From contig CAUDNR010003435.1 in the NCBI GenBank assembly GCA_958430865.1, positions 1-64,000 of the forward strand: 64,000 nucleotides of DNA, in the 5' to 3' direction. A model generated the notes under the pieces. The model had not been told where the DNA came from. It made no database searches and saw only the letters and a program-made list of their open reading frames with translations. Within the stretch, counting starts at the first letter, position 1. The number at the start of each line of letters is the position of its first letter. Position numbers and translations under genes: made by a program. Positions 12,156 to 23,790 of the stretch are shown one piece after another. The DNA comes from Entrophospora sp. SA101 (Eukaryota; Glomeromycota; Glomeromycetes; Entrophosporales; Entrophosporaceae).

Positions 12156-14626
12156 ATGGGTTTTAAAAGATCTTCATCCACCCCAACCAGACCTGCTACA
12201 CCAATGATCGACGAACCAATCTCTAAATATCAACAACCATTAATACCTGGACCCTTAACATCGCCGATCATTTTACCATTTAAAATCGGTTCAACAATTG
12301 TAAATAGTAAGGATGGCTTGGAGTATCAATTGATTCGGCCACTTGGCAACGGTTCATACGCTGTTGTTTATATGGTTCGCGAAAAATCTACAAATAAATT
12401 TTACGCTTTAAAATGTTTATCTAAAGCTGAACTAAACGATGATCATTTGGAAGTTCAACGCAATGAGGTAAATATATATTAATTCGTTTTTTTTAGCGAT
12501 AAAAACAATTATAGTCATTATTAATTCATTTTATTTATTAATTCAATTACTAACTATCGATTAATTTTTATTGTTAGGTGCTTCTTCATGAAAAACTTTC
12601 ACATCCTAATATAGTGAAATTGGAACATTATTTTGAAACATCGGAATGGCTCTTTCTAGTGCTCGAGTATTGTGAAGGCCAAGATTTATATTATTGGTTG
12701 ACTCAAAATAACGATGCCATAGATACAAGAACTGGTAAACGTTTATCAGAACACGAAAGAATAAATCTCGTAGAGCATGTCTTTATGCAAATCTTGGAAG
12801 CTGTAGGCTATTGTCATAGTAAAGGTATTGCTCATCGTGATCTCAAACCTGAAAATTTTATTGTCATGGTTAATAAGAACAATAAAAAAAATAAGAACAA
12901 AAGCGGTCATGGTGATAATAACGGATATGGATTTGAAATACAAATAAAATTGACCGATTTTGGTTTGGCTACTGATGAAGTTGAATCAATTGATTTTGAT
13001 TGTGGCTCTAAACCTTACATGAGTTATGGTTAGTTATATTCACTCATTCACTCATTCACTCATTCATTCACTCATTTATTCATTTGTATTGTATTATCTA
13101 ATATTTAAAAATGGTGTTTATTTTTTTCTTCTATAAATAAATAATTATAGAATGTCGTAATCCCATAGATGAAACATATAATACACGACTCGCAGATATT
13201 TGGTCATTAGGTATAATTTTTCTTAACTTGGTCTATCATCGTTCACCATGGAGTGATCCAAATCCGGACCAATGCAAATCATTTGCCTCATTTCGAACCG
13301 ACAAGGTTGGATTTTTGATGCGAAAATTTCCGAGAATACCAAAAAAAGTTGCATACTTTTTGGCAAATTATGTATTCAATAGCCCTGAAAAAGGTCGGAT
13401 TGAAATTGATCAATGGAAACTTTGGTGTGAAGATTTAAATGAAAAAATGAATACGGCTATTGACAGTACTAAAGACGAATCCTATAAACCATCGAGTCTT
13501 AATAGCAGCAGTCGCAGCAGCAACAAGGAGGACAATAACAAATATAATATTGATTATGACGATAATTATGATGGTGACGATGATCATGTCGCACGCCATG
13601 ATTCTTGGTCAGATATTTTAGGGGCATTTGTCAAAGAATTAAGCATCAAAGACGATGACAATGATAATAAAGTTGAAATTAATAATAATGATGACCGTAA
13701 ATCAATCACGTCACCATCATCACCATTCAAGGAAATTAATAATGATGATGATTATTCACCGATTGAACAGCAACCAATTATTATCACTAATGCTAACGCT
13801 AAACCACCGTCATTGACTATTGTTGTTAATGATAACGAAAATCTAGATTATGATGATTCAATTGCTGCTAATAACAGTGACGCTGATTCTGGATTTGGTA
13901 CAGATGAAGATACCAATAGTAATATTATTAAACGATTACAAACAATCAACAATAATCATACACAACAAGAAGAAAATTTATCAACGACTACAAAAACTAG
14001 CGCCATTGCTACAAATATTGGTAATACTACCAATAACAATAGAAATAGTAACAGTAAAGTTCTTTTATCTGTTACACCACCAAAAATTATTTATTGTAAA
14101 GCTAAACCTTGGGATGAGCCATTAAGAACTCCTCGTGTAGACTGTAATGATTATCATCAACGTGATGACACATCACCGTCATCACCAACAACTACAACAT
14201 TTAATGATCATTGGTCTTCATCTAATCAACGCCGTGAACGTGTTGAAAAACGTCGTAAAGAAAAACAGGAACAACAACTTTCTGTATGGGGTGCTAATAG
14301 ACGTCGCGGATCTTTGACCAATAATAATAATTTTAGTAATGAATCAACATCACCTTCACCATGGGATTCATTTAATAATCGTTATAATCAAGTCGAGCAT
14401 CCTACTACGCCTACCAAGAGATCATATAATCATTACAACAACTACAACAGCAACAAAATTTATAATAATCATTATTTTGGTCAAGATTATAATAATGATA
14501 ACAACTATAATAGTTCACTTTCTATCAACAAGTCAAAAAATGTAATTAGTAAGAGATCTGCGCCTTCTTTACATCATTCACCACGTAAAACAAAAAGTTC
14601 ACAATCAATTAAAAATTCTCATCGGA
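12156..14626 (+). CDS. Ran1/Ksp1-like Ser/Thr protein kinase, copy A, 3' end cut by an assembly gap
   Basis: Exons 12156-12467, 12578-13028 and 13151 onward join in frame at GTAAAT-TTAG and GTTAGT-ATAG junctions. Kinase landmarks: glycine loop GNGSYAV (64-70), Lys86 in ALK, Glu104, HRDLKPEN (190-197), DFG (231-233) and the activation segment CGSKPYMSYE, where the usual Pro of the APE motif is Tyr. This pattern and DIWSLGIIF place it near the fungal Ran1/Pat1, Ksp1 and Sks1 kinases, which link nutrients to growth or differentiation. After the domain comes a long Asn/Asp/Ser/Thr-rich tail. The reading frame runs into N bases at 14627, so about 110 C-terminal residues present in the other copies are missing. 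The codon at 14419 region reads AGA, against CGA in copies B and C (synonymous). Confidence 0.88.
13041..13077. repeat. CACTCATT microsatellite in kinase intron 2, copy A
   Basis: Three full CACTCATT units plus a CATT variant and one more unit. Copies B and C carry four full units, which explains the 8-base shift between A and the others. Confidence 0.85.
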
Positions 14627-14636
14627 NNNNNNNNNN
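14627..14636. other. Assembly gap (10 N)
   Basis: Ten N bases interrupt the kinase tail on the left and a Tc1 transposase on the right. Both genes are truncated at the gap, so the two sides may not be neighbours in the genome. Confidence 0.98.
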
Positions 14637-15108
14637 ATATTGTAAACCTACTCTCATCACTCCAAATGATATTCTTCCACTTTCTTACACTCCAATCTTT
14701 TTTTCCTAGGCACCAATTCAAATGTTTTATTCTTTGTTGCTCATTAATCAAAGGTTTAGAAGCAGGAACACAAGCAAATATGTTGATTCTGTGTAAACTT
14801 CTTCTAATAGTTTTTGTAGAAACATGTAAACCAGTTTCCTGATTAAAATGGTTCTTTATCTGTTCAGCTGATTTACAGTTGTTATGTTTAACAATATTTT
14901 TTAATGCTTGTCGATGGTCAGTATTTAAAATTTTTGGACGTCCACTTCTTGGTAAATCTGCCATACTATCTCTTTCTTGAAAATTCTTCACGGTACGACA
15001 TACTGTTGTGGTGGGAAAGCCAAGTATTTTAGAAATACTTCTATATGAGGCTCCACTTTTATAAAGGCCAACTATTTGTCCGCATTGAGCTTCAGTTAAA
15101 TTAGACAT
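14637..15108 (-). CDS. Tc1/mariner-type transposase, C-terminal part missing
   Basis: The minus-strand frame starts MSNLTEAQCGQIVGLYKSG at 15108 and has the paired helix-turn-helix DNA-binding region of Tc1 transposases (SYRSISKILGFPTTTVCRTV, then RSGRPKIL and the second helical domain). It reaches WSDESRFTI, which holds the first catalytic Asp of the DDE/DDD triad, and is then cut by the N gap. The second and third acidic residues are therefore not visible. The frame is open with no stops, suggesting a young element. It would cut and paste the surrounding element at TA sites. Confidence 0.85.
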
Positions 15109-15144
15109 TTTTTATTTTTTTTTGAAATTTAAAATTTTGAAAAC

Positions 15145-15182
15145 TTTTTAAGATCTTTTTTTTAAAAAAAAGATCTTAAAAA
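15145..15182. repeat. 38-bp perfect palindrome inside the Tc1 element
   Basis: Two 19-base arms, the left one TTTTTAAGATCTTTTTTTT, are exact reverse complements with no spacer. It sits 37 bases upstream of the transposase start codon. Confidence 0.9.
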
Positions 15183-15501
15183 ATATGCGATAAAAATTAC
15201 TTTTTCAGAATCAGCAAAACTTGGGTTTTCATATACAAAATTTCCAAAACATATTATTATGTAGGTTCTTGGACAATTTCTAAAAACATCATGTGAAAAA
15301 TTTTTGATTGCCAAAATTTAATCGAATTTCATTTTTATGTATTTATTCGAGTTCTACGGAACCTAGACGCATGGGATTTTGTATAGATATTCTCATAAGG
15401 ACCTAAATTGCAAATGATATAAATTTCATATATGTTTATTATGTACATTTTTGCGCAATTAATAAAAACAAGTGTTCCGAAACTTTTGTCCAAGTACTGT
15501 A

Positions 15502-15717
15502 TGTTAGTGTATGGATTTGTAAAATTAAAAATATTATTATTGTTATTTATTACTACTGCTATTATTGATGCTGTTATTGTTATGCTTATAATGTTTAGAA
15601 TGAAATATGTATATTATGTATGGATTTGTTTGTTAGGTTTATGGCATTTAATGTTTAAAACCAATGACTTCTAAAGTTAAAATTGTTTCAAATATTACTA
15701 TATAATACTATTATTAC
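15502..15717. other. Short intergenic stretch, nothing recognised
   Basis: An 80-codon open frame overlaps this region (15432-15674) but reads partly from the transposon end, is rich in Ile, Val and Leu from ATT/TTA repeats, and has no recognisable domain. Confidence 0.5.
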
Positions 15718-15891
15718 CAGTGTTTTGATCCGAAACTCTGAGTTTAGGGAAAACCCAAAACAGAATCTAACAAAAACCACCCGAAACTAGTTTAGGTTAG
15801 TAGTTTATGTTTAGGTTTAGTTTCCTGCTTAGTGTAAGTTCATTTTCCGAACCGTTTCGGGAAGCCAAAAGAGTTTCTGGTCACAACACTG
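15718..15891. mobile_element. 174-bp hAT-type MITE with perfect 8-bp target duplication
   Basis: The left end CAGTGTTTTGATCCGAAACT and the reverse complement of the right end, CAGTGTTGTGACCAGAAACT, form an imperfect inverted repeat of more than 20 bases. The element is flanked on both sides by ATTATTAC (15710-15717 and 15892-15899). An 8-bp duplication and CAG...CTG ends are characteristic of hAT elements. There is no coding capacity, so it would depend on a transposase elsewhere. Confidence 0.9.
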
Positions 15892-15899
15892 ATTATTAC

Positions 15900-16048
15900 T
15901 ACCACTATTATTGTTATTATTATTATTATTATTTGCTTTATTAATTCCTTTGTTTTTTTCTCCCTCACTCGATTATTTTTTCGATTTTCGATTAAATCGA
16001 TAATAATAATCGATTGACATCCCTAATACTAATTTGATATAAATCCCC

Positions 16049-16080
<32 letters not shown>

Positions 16081-16769
16081 AGAATGGTCGAATTTTTTTA
16101 ACAATAATTTGTTTATTTGTTACTTGTTTTTAGCATAAACAAGTCTACCAATAAAAATGCAAAGTGAGGTTTCGTTTTTTAGATATTATGCATGCTCTGC
16201 GAGATCAATATTTTATTTTTAACATCATTAAAGTTACCTTGAGTTTGGACATCTTTGTGTAAAAAGTCACATCACTTGAGTGGGTCAATGCAATAGTCTA
16301 TTTTATTAATTTGAAAAATATAAGTAGGACCATCGTCTCCACATTTTTTCACAACACCACCAACCAACAAACGTATAGGATATTTTGGCTTAACCATTTA
16401 TTATTATTATTATTATAGTGATACAACTTTAGAACGCCAATAATGTTACGATCCTTGAATTGAATTCGTTAAACGTAAAATTTATTTTCACAAATAGTAA
16501 CACAAATTCTTCTATTTTTCAAGAGGGATAATTGTACTAACAAAACATATTAAAATAAACATCACAAAATACTCACTATTGAAAAAGCAATACAGAAGTT
16601 GGAATTTTAGATAAATGTATCAAACCATTTACGTCTATACCAACGAGTATATTATTTTAAATGGAAAAATGTAATAACCAATGTATTAGTAATTCTGATG
16701 CATTTTTTAACAAAAAATTTTTTTTTTGCAGTTATTCTAATGAAAATACCAGAATATTTGAATAATACA
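15900..16769. other. Intergenic region with simple repeats
   Basis: Contains ATT triplet runs (15905-15935), a TA dinucleotide tract (about 16053-16080) and TTA repeats (16399-16416). No gene was recognised. Confidence 0.5.
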
Positions 16770-17563
16770 TTATATCAACTTGTGGCATATGTTCTGGAGA
16801 TCCTGCATATAAAGTTTAAATTTTCCAATAAAAATTCGTGATAAGTTTTTTTAATCATTGCTCTAAAGCTTACATGATAACATTGTTTAATATTTTTACA
16901 TCTGATAAATTAAGATCATCTGATTTTCAAGAAAAAGATTTTTTACACGATTTTGAATGCTTTTTTTTTAACGAATTATTAAAGATTTTGGTAAATTTTA
17001 AAAATGAACTTAAATCAAGTTGAACGTGGATAAATTATTGGTCTCTATAGAGGTGGAAATTCAAAAGTCAAAATTAGCAAAATTCTGGAAGGGTGGCCAA
17101 GTCAGTCTCCTGACCTAAATCCAATCGAACATTTGTGGAATGAACTAGAGACTCGTTTTCGAAAAAAACCTAGCCAGCAAAAAACTTAAAGGAGTTAGAG
17201 GCACTTTTAATTGAAGAATGGGATAAAATTCCAGAAGATGTGTATATGAAATTAATCGAAAGCATGCCTCGTAGAATTGAGGCATGTATTGCAAGTAATG
17301 GATGGCCCACGAAATATTAAATTAATAAGAGGTTTAGATCTGTTTAAAATTTACACGTTAATAAAATTGATCTTTCTTCAAAATTTTTTTTTTTTTTCAA
17401 AAATAATCAACTTTTTTTTATTTTTTATTGCTTAAGTTCTGGAAAATTTAGAAATATGAAACTATATGCAGGATCTCCAGAACATATGCCACAAGTTGAT
17501 ATAATTTTTTTGTACAATTATTATGTATTTAGGATGACCGAAACTTTTGCTAAGGTACTGTAG
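16770..17563 (+). mobile_element. Internally deleted Tc1-like relic with 42-bp inverted repeats
   Basis: Positions 16770-16811 and 17463-17504 are exact reverse complements (42 bases, including TGTGGCATATGTTCTGGAGA). Outside the right repeat the sequence continues to a Tc1-type terminus ending ACTGTA at 17563. The left side lacks a matching terminus, so the left end is lost or replaced. Between the repeats lies a broken transposase. Confidence 0.75.
17004..17320 (+). pseudogene. Tc1 transposase relic, N-terminus fused to C-terminus
   Basis: The frame starts MNLNQVERG, meets a stop, and continues [18 protein letters not shown], the first helix-turn-helix of a Tc1 transposase. It then passes directly to [19 protein letters not shown], the conserved segment around the second catalytic Asp (SPDLNPIE). 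The central catalytic core is deleted. A frameshift near 17190 precedes the ending LIEEWDKIPEDVYMKLIES and a TAA at 17318-17320. It cannot encode an active enzyme. Confidence 0.85.
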
Positions 17564-18323
17564 ATGATGTTATTGTACACAAACATAAAAAATGTGCTCC
17601 CTTGATTCTTTATTTCACAAATTTTAATCTAGTTTATGGGGTAAAAAGTGTTTTATTATTAATACTTCTCTGCCTCTTTGAGCTATCAAGCCAGCTTTAC
17701 TATCACGTACGTATAAGTACAAGCCCGACAATTGTTTTCTTTCGAAAGTTCTTATATAACACAGCAAATATGGAGGAATGGAAATATTGAAATAAATATG
17801 TTCTTTTACAGATTCATACATGGACAAATGGCAGTGGATTTTATTGTTATTATCTAATGTTTAAATTACATTCTAAATATAATTGTATGCAAATCAGCAC
17901 AGATCTCCTTATTATTATTATTTATTATTATTGTTTGTTGTGTTGTTTGGGTATGTATAAAATTCTGATTGGTTAATTGAGTAAATTGCAAATTCACATA
18001 AATGTACAACAAATTAAACTTTAAATAAACATGAATTTTTAATTGAACACGACATTAAAAAATTATTATTTTATCGATCACTAAAACGGTCTGAATTCTA
18101 ACAAAATCGCAATTTCAGTAGCAATTTAATTATTCTCACCATCTTGGGGTTACTCTAAAATACAATATATAAATGGCTCTAAATCTTTCTTTCTTTTTCT
18201 CTCATTATTCTTGCGTGTATACATACATACATACATGCATAATTTCTGTGATAATTTATACAAAATTATCTTATATAATTATTAATTAATCACATAACTA
18301 AGCAATTATACATATTTTCGAGA
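17564..18323. other. Intergenic region and upstream region of the carbonic-anhydrase-like gene
   Basis: No gene was recognised. ATT triplet runs lie near 17910-17935 and an ATAC repeat (CATACATACATACATGCAT) at about 18220-18240. Confidence 0.5.
18166..18173 (+). promoter_or_regulatory. Candidate TATA box
   Basis: TATATAAA lies about 150 bases upstream of the ATG of the secreted carbonic-anhydrase-like gene and is followed by a short C/T-rich stretch. In DNA this AT-rich, the match could be chance. Confidence 0.3.
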
Positions 18324-19161
18324 ATGAGGTCAATTACAATTCTCCTTGCTATTTCCATTTGCGTTTTTTTCCTAGTTCAATCGGTTTTTTCAACAAAATC
18401 TTGTAAATTATCACCAATTAACGTCCGGTCCAAAAATTTTGATGGATTGTATATAGAAGGCTTCGGTGTCAAAACGGCACATGATGTAAAATTGAAGGTC
18501 AAAAAAGATTTCATCGAGCTCACTTCCAAGGATTTCAAAAATTCTCATATCACCGTAGAGGATGAAGGCGATTACACCACGTATCTGATGGATAAGATCG
18601 TAATCAACACACCAGCTCTAAATAAACTCAATGGCAAAACCCTCCCTGCCGAGATAAACTTCGTATACAAGAAAGAACGTAATGGCTCCGGCAATAATCC
18701 AAATAACCTGGCCATCCTTACTACTCTTTATAAATTTGGTAAATTTGGTGGCAGCCCTTTCTGGGATGAAGTTATCAAGGCAGTAAGTATAATTTCCTTG
18801 TCTATCGTATATATAAATAATGTATCATTTCCTTATATTTACTTGATATGTTTTATGTCACAATAGCTAAAGCGAAACAAGAAGATGGATGTGCTTAAAT
18901 TTAAGAATTTACTTGATATTACGGACTCCCATAATGTAAGCATGAATTCAATTTCCATATTAATATATATAATAATATATTATTTAACAATTCTAATTTA
19001 TATATATAATCATATTCATCATAAATTTAAAGGGATTCAATTATGATGGTACTTTGACATCACCGCCATGCAAACCTGTTGAATGGTCCATTAGCAGTAA
19101 GATTCACGCGATCAGTATATCTCAATTTAGAGCATTAAAAGCAGCCATGAAAAAACGTTAA
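18324..19161 (+). CDS. Secreted alpha-carbonic-anhydrase-like protein lacking the zinc ligands
   Basis: Exons 18324-18782, 18867-18935 and 19033-19161 join in phase 0 with GTAAGT and GTAAGC donors, giving 218 residues. Residues 1-23 are a clear signal peptide. The mature part has alpha-CA landmarks: CKLSPINV (Cys27; compare C..QSPINI), LNGKTLPAEINFVYKK, and YDGTLTSPPCKPVEWSI (Cys189, the usual disulfide partner). Alignment to the HFH.PSEH...E.H.VH pattern puts Val93, Asn95 and Asn112 where the three zinc-binding histidines belong. It should not hydrate CO2 and is more likely a binding or structural protein, like animal CA-related proteins. It is short for the family (about 230-260 residues). 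An intact frame and clean introns suggest it is expressed. Confidence 0.82.
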
Positions 19162-20966
19162 AGAGTACTACAAAAATTTAGAAAGAGAGAAATAGATTCG
19201 AATGAATATTTTTTTTAAACAATTTGAATTGATATTATATTATTATTGTTAGATTAGATTTTAATTTTAATACTCTATGCTTTTTGTACTAAGCAATTAA
19301 TTATTTGTAATGCAAAAAAACGTCACTTTGACGAATAATAATAAACACACAATGAAAGATGTTCAATGATTTAAATAATTGTTTCATTTCTTTTAAAAGC
19401 GCTGACTGACTCTAATCAATAATCCTGGAAAACTGTCTTTTGGACAGAGTTTGGGTGTTCTTCTTGAAACTAAGAAAATAAACCATAAAATTATCACTAT
19501 TTTTTACGAGATATTTTGTAATAATTCTTTCCCAGACAATTATTTTTCGACAATAGTGTGCAACGCGGTCATTGTTTGAGTATGCATCTGAATTATTTTT
19601 AACAAATTCCAATGGGCTATATTATCCTTGAGGGATTGTCCCACTTAAAAGTTGTTTTGGTAAAGAAAAGTGTTTCCTCTTAAGCTTTTCCTTTTTGACA
19701 TTAAATGGATTAGTATACCATTGAATAGGCTACAGGTGCTAAATTGAAGATAATCATTCCCTAGTATATTTGTATAGAATCTATATAAGGTTAATCAACA
19801 GAGATTTTTTCAAAGCCTTATCGAAATTCTATTATTTTGAAAAAGAAACTTTGCCACGCATAATTTATAGGGCCTAGTACTAGACCACAAATCACATAGT
19901 CAACCCGTTATTCCGTTCAAAATTAGTTGTTAGTATTATTATAATTAGGTTTAGTAAATTTGGTTTCTAGAACCAACTTTGGTTTAACAGGGTTTTTCGG
20001 ATTAATAGGGTTGATTACGTAGTTGTATACTTTATTATGTTAAATTTTCTAAAATAAAAAAATCTGTAAAATAATTTTATCTGTTTATAGTATTATTTGT
20101 TATTTGTTAGACTAGACATGTGGATATTACTTGGAATTCCATATTTTATAGGATGTCCCATATCCTAAATTTTCATAATAAATCAATCTCCGTATTTATT
20201 ATAAATAGAATTACCAATTACAGATTCCATGTTTTCAGGAAGGTAAAAATTGTACACAGATATTCATAATATGTGTTTAATTTTAGAACATGAATATGTA
20301 GGGATGCAAACAAAAAGATCAAAAAAATTCCCGGATTTTGAATTGATTTTAATAATAAAGATAATTAAAGATTAAAAATCCATTAGTAATAATATAGTTA
20401 AAATCTATCATGACTTGTTTCTAATTAAAAATAACAAGCCAAAACATGCATTAGATCAAGTTTGTTATTATAATAATAATATCTTGATTCTTTTACATGT
20501 ATTAGATCAAAAATTTATATTTAATACACATGGAATTTATGGAAAGCATACTGATGCCAAAAAAAAAGTATGGGATAGATCCATGATGCGTACTAATATC
20601 TGATATGAAATACACACGGGATTTACAATGCATACAGGATGCATATTGGATTGGAATTTATGGAAAACATACTATAATACAGAATTCATCTTTCCCATAC
20701 TAGTATGTAATTTAATATTAACACAACACATTGCATAATTCATATGGAGAAATACAAATTACTTTTGTTATCTATTATTATTATGAAATAGACTTAGTTC
20801 ACGGTTTGCTGATCATGTTCTTTTCTTGAAACAAAATAAAAAATTTGTTAATAGTTTTTTACCCATCAAAAGAATAATAAAAAATAAAATCAAAATTTAT
20901 ATTATAAATAAAATAGAATCCATTAAAGTGACGTCCAATCATGATTTGAACGTGTGACTTGGCTTA
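19162..20966. other. Intergenic region, no gene recognised
   Basis: AT-rich with scattered short open frames of low-complexity composition. A palindrome-like TTGGTTTCTAGAACCAA occurs near 19958. Related phrases around GGAATTTATGGAAA occur near 20535 and 20655, hinting at a decayed repeat. Confidence 0.4.
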
Positions 20967-21255
20967 TTATTTTATAACCCAGTTTTGTTTTGTTTTTCTT
21001 TGAGAATTGTCATCTTTGAAATAATAAAAAAATAATTTTTTAATAATAGTTATATATATATGTATATAATATATATTATTTTATAATCCAGTTTTGTTTT
21101 TCTTTGAGAATTGTCATCTTTGAAATAATGAAAAAAAATAGTTGTTTTAATAATAGTTTATATATATGTGTGTAAATATGTGTATGTTATATATATTATT
21201 TCTTTACCTGTCTATATATTAGTTTATAATCTAGTTTGTTTTTCTTTGAGAATTA
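20967..21255. repeat. Imperfect tandem repeat, about three units
   Basis: Units beginning TTATTTTATAACCCAGTTTT (20967), TTATTTTATAATCCAGTTTT (21076) and a diverged TTAGTTTATAATCTAG (about 21219) each continue into a CTTTGAGAATT segment. Spacing is 109 and about 143 bases; expansion of the TA tract between units accounts for the difference. Confidence 0.7.
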
Positions 21256-23790
21256 CCTTTCAAGATTAATAAATATTTTTTTTATTTTTTGTATAAAATT
21301 ATGTTTATAAAATTGAAAAAATTCGGTACATATTGAAATCCTTCAAAATCAATGATCTCCCTTGATCTTTTTGTCCAAGCCTTTTAACTAACAAAAAGTA
21401 TATTCAAGCAAAACATCATCGTTTTACAAGTAGTTTTTAATCACCCGTGTTATAACCAGCCTTTTCTATTTTAAAACAATTGAAAATACGCTGTTGCACA
21501 GCATAAAAAAGATCTGCATTCAATTTTGTCACTATGTGATAAACGAATGTCCATTATGCTAGGATCACATACTAATACACTATAAAAAATGAAAATATAA
21601 TGACATATTTTCAAAATAACTTGCATTTAACTGTAGAAACATATTGGTAGTATGATCAAGAACTTGTTCACTACATGAATCTTTATGATAATGCAGCAAG
21701 TCAAAATCAAATTGTGTCAAAAATTTTGTGTTTTGGCTATTTAAAATTGATGTGGATTTGAATTTGACAACAATGATTTATATTCTTTTATTTGGCTACA
21801 TTTAAGCATAATAAATTGTTATGCTAAAAAATAAAATTCAATAAGGAAGGGAGCATTTATTTATTTTGATTCTTTAATTCGAAATTCGGCAGAATCAGCA
21901 AGTGCTAACCAAATTTGGAAATCAATTGCAGATAATTTCTAGTTTTGTGTTAAGACGCACTTGAACAACACTGCGTGCACATAGTTGACAAACAACAAAA
22001 TTGACCAAGTCAACAAGGTACAATGCTTAGCTGACAACATCATCAAAGTCAATAAAGTAGTCCTCTAATGTATATAAATAATTCAAATTTCACAATATTT
22101 TTCGAAAATAAATAAATATGTTTTGACTTGAGAAATAACCCAATCATGCCCAAAAATTAATCATAGTGCTTTTTAAGTCTGGATTCTTCCTCTAATTTCT
22201 AGAAAAAAAAAGGTTGGCAGATATCTTTTTTTTTTTCTAAATTTACAACAATGTTTAACTGCATTTAAGCCTGATTTCTTGAATATCTGACTCAATCCAC
22301 ATTCAGCAACACTGCTGATACCTTTGTCCAATATGCTGACCATATTTTTTTGTCCATTCTTATAAAAAATATTGAGGAGCCCAAACTATTGCCAAAGCTA
22401 CTTTTTTTTTGGATCAGAAACCTTGCTTCCGACCTGCTCAACTTCCTTGCCTATGAAAAGAATTCCAGTGTGAAAGCAATGCAATTACATGTTGTTTGAT
22501 GGACACTCTGTTTATTCATTTCATTTTTTTATCATTGATTTTTAAGAAATTCTACAATTTGTAATTGTGTAAGATTTGCACAATCCACACACAAAAAAAG
22601 GAACAAATGGTGGCTTGACTACTGAAGATTTTCCACTATCACTTGGATGACAAGATGATGGGCTAATACATATACTACCAACACTGAATCCACATTACAA
22701 TTGAACAAAAACATCATTTCCGATTCTGCTTGTGAGGATTTCCCAAATTGGTTTCATAAAAGTTTCATTTCTACATGGTCCTATATTATCATTACTTGAG
22801 TGATACAAATATCAATTTTTAACTCTGCAAATTTAAGAGCAGTAATATCAAATGTATTACATATTCTCATGAATATTTGTAATAGACATGACACAATACA
22901 GCAACAATTACATAGAAAAATTTATTAAAAATAATTAAACTACTACTCTTTTGATACTTATTATTAATATTAATATCTTTGTTTTCATTATCTTTGTCAC
23001 TTTCGATTTCCATCTCTTTCTCCTTTTCCTTACCCACCATTGGATTGCTTCTAAATCTATTTGGGCTACATCCCTTTGATCATTATCTCTTTCATTAATA
23101 TTTTTTTGGCATCCTTTTTTCAACATCATTTTTCATTAGGATTAAATTTGAAGATATACAATTTACATTGTTTTTCTAATTTCACATCAACCATTTTTAC
23201 AATAAACTTACCCAATCATTTTAGGGTATTAATCAGCTGGCTGCGTAACTCAAATGAGCACTTGGCTAAACTGACTAAACTATTTGTTAAGTCAAGTTTA
23301 GTCAAGTTTATTATTACCAAATTAGGTTTTAACCCCTTTATGCTGCCAGCCCTGGTATTGTATAGTTGGCTTGGTCTAAAGACCTCCTAAATTTTGGGCA
23401 ATTTTAAAAGTATAGAAGTCACTTTCTGTCCTACCTTTTAAAAAAATAGCTCTATTAGTTGATAGAATATGTCTTTAGTTTTAATGTAATAGAGAGATTT
23501 TCTCAAAAAAATTATTTGTTGTAGAGTTCTATTCTTTTTTAAAACATGTACTTTACTATGCCCGCGAGGAATTTGTCCACTATGAAAAAATATTACCAAA
23601 TTTAGTCTAGCTCTTAACTATCGTATCTAAATTTGGCAGTAAGAAAACTAAAATCACGTGAAGTCCTATTTTTTTGAAAAATTTTATTACATTTTTGAAT
23701 GAATTACAAAATTGCTATTTTGAAATTTGGTCGCAACCATAGAATAACATTTGATTGCCATTCATTTCCATTTTACAATTCAAAAAAAAA
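21256..23790. other. Intergenic region with possible decayed coding fragments
   Basis: An open stretch at 22302-22499 on the plus strand reads as protein-like (TADTFVQYADHIFLSILIKN and onward to a TGA) but has no start codon or known motif. Positions 23045-23160 resemble 541-650 and 25431-25540, including TTTTTTTGGCATCCTTTTTTC. Nothing else was recognised. Confidence 0.35.

Larger units (their letters stand above)
14637..15501 (-). mobile_element. Tc1-like transposon, one end and 5' part of the transposase
   Basis: The outer end reads CCGAAACTTTTGTCCAAGTA then CTGTA and finishes at 15499-15501, with TA as the likely target duplication. A second Tc1 relic ending near 17563 has the closely similar terminus ACCGAAACTTTTGCTAAGGT then ACTGTA, supporting this as a family terminus. 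Between the end and the transposase ATG are about 390 non-coding bases with a long palindrome. The other end lies beyond the N gap. Confidence 0.7.

Noticed and set aside
16838..17023. 61-residue frame at the left of the Tc1 relic
   Set aside because: It overlaps the transposase relic in another frame and has no transposase motif.
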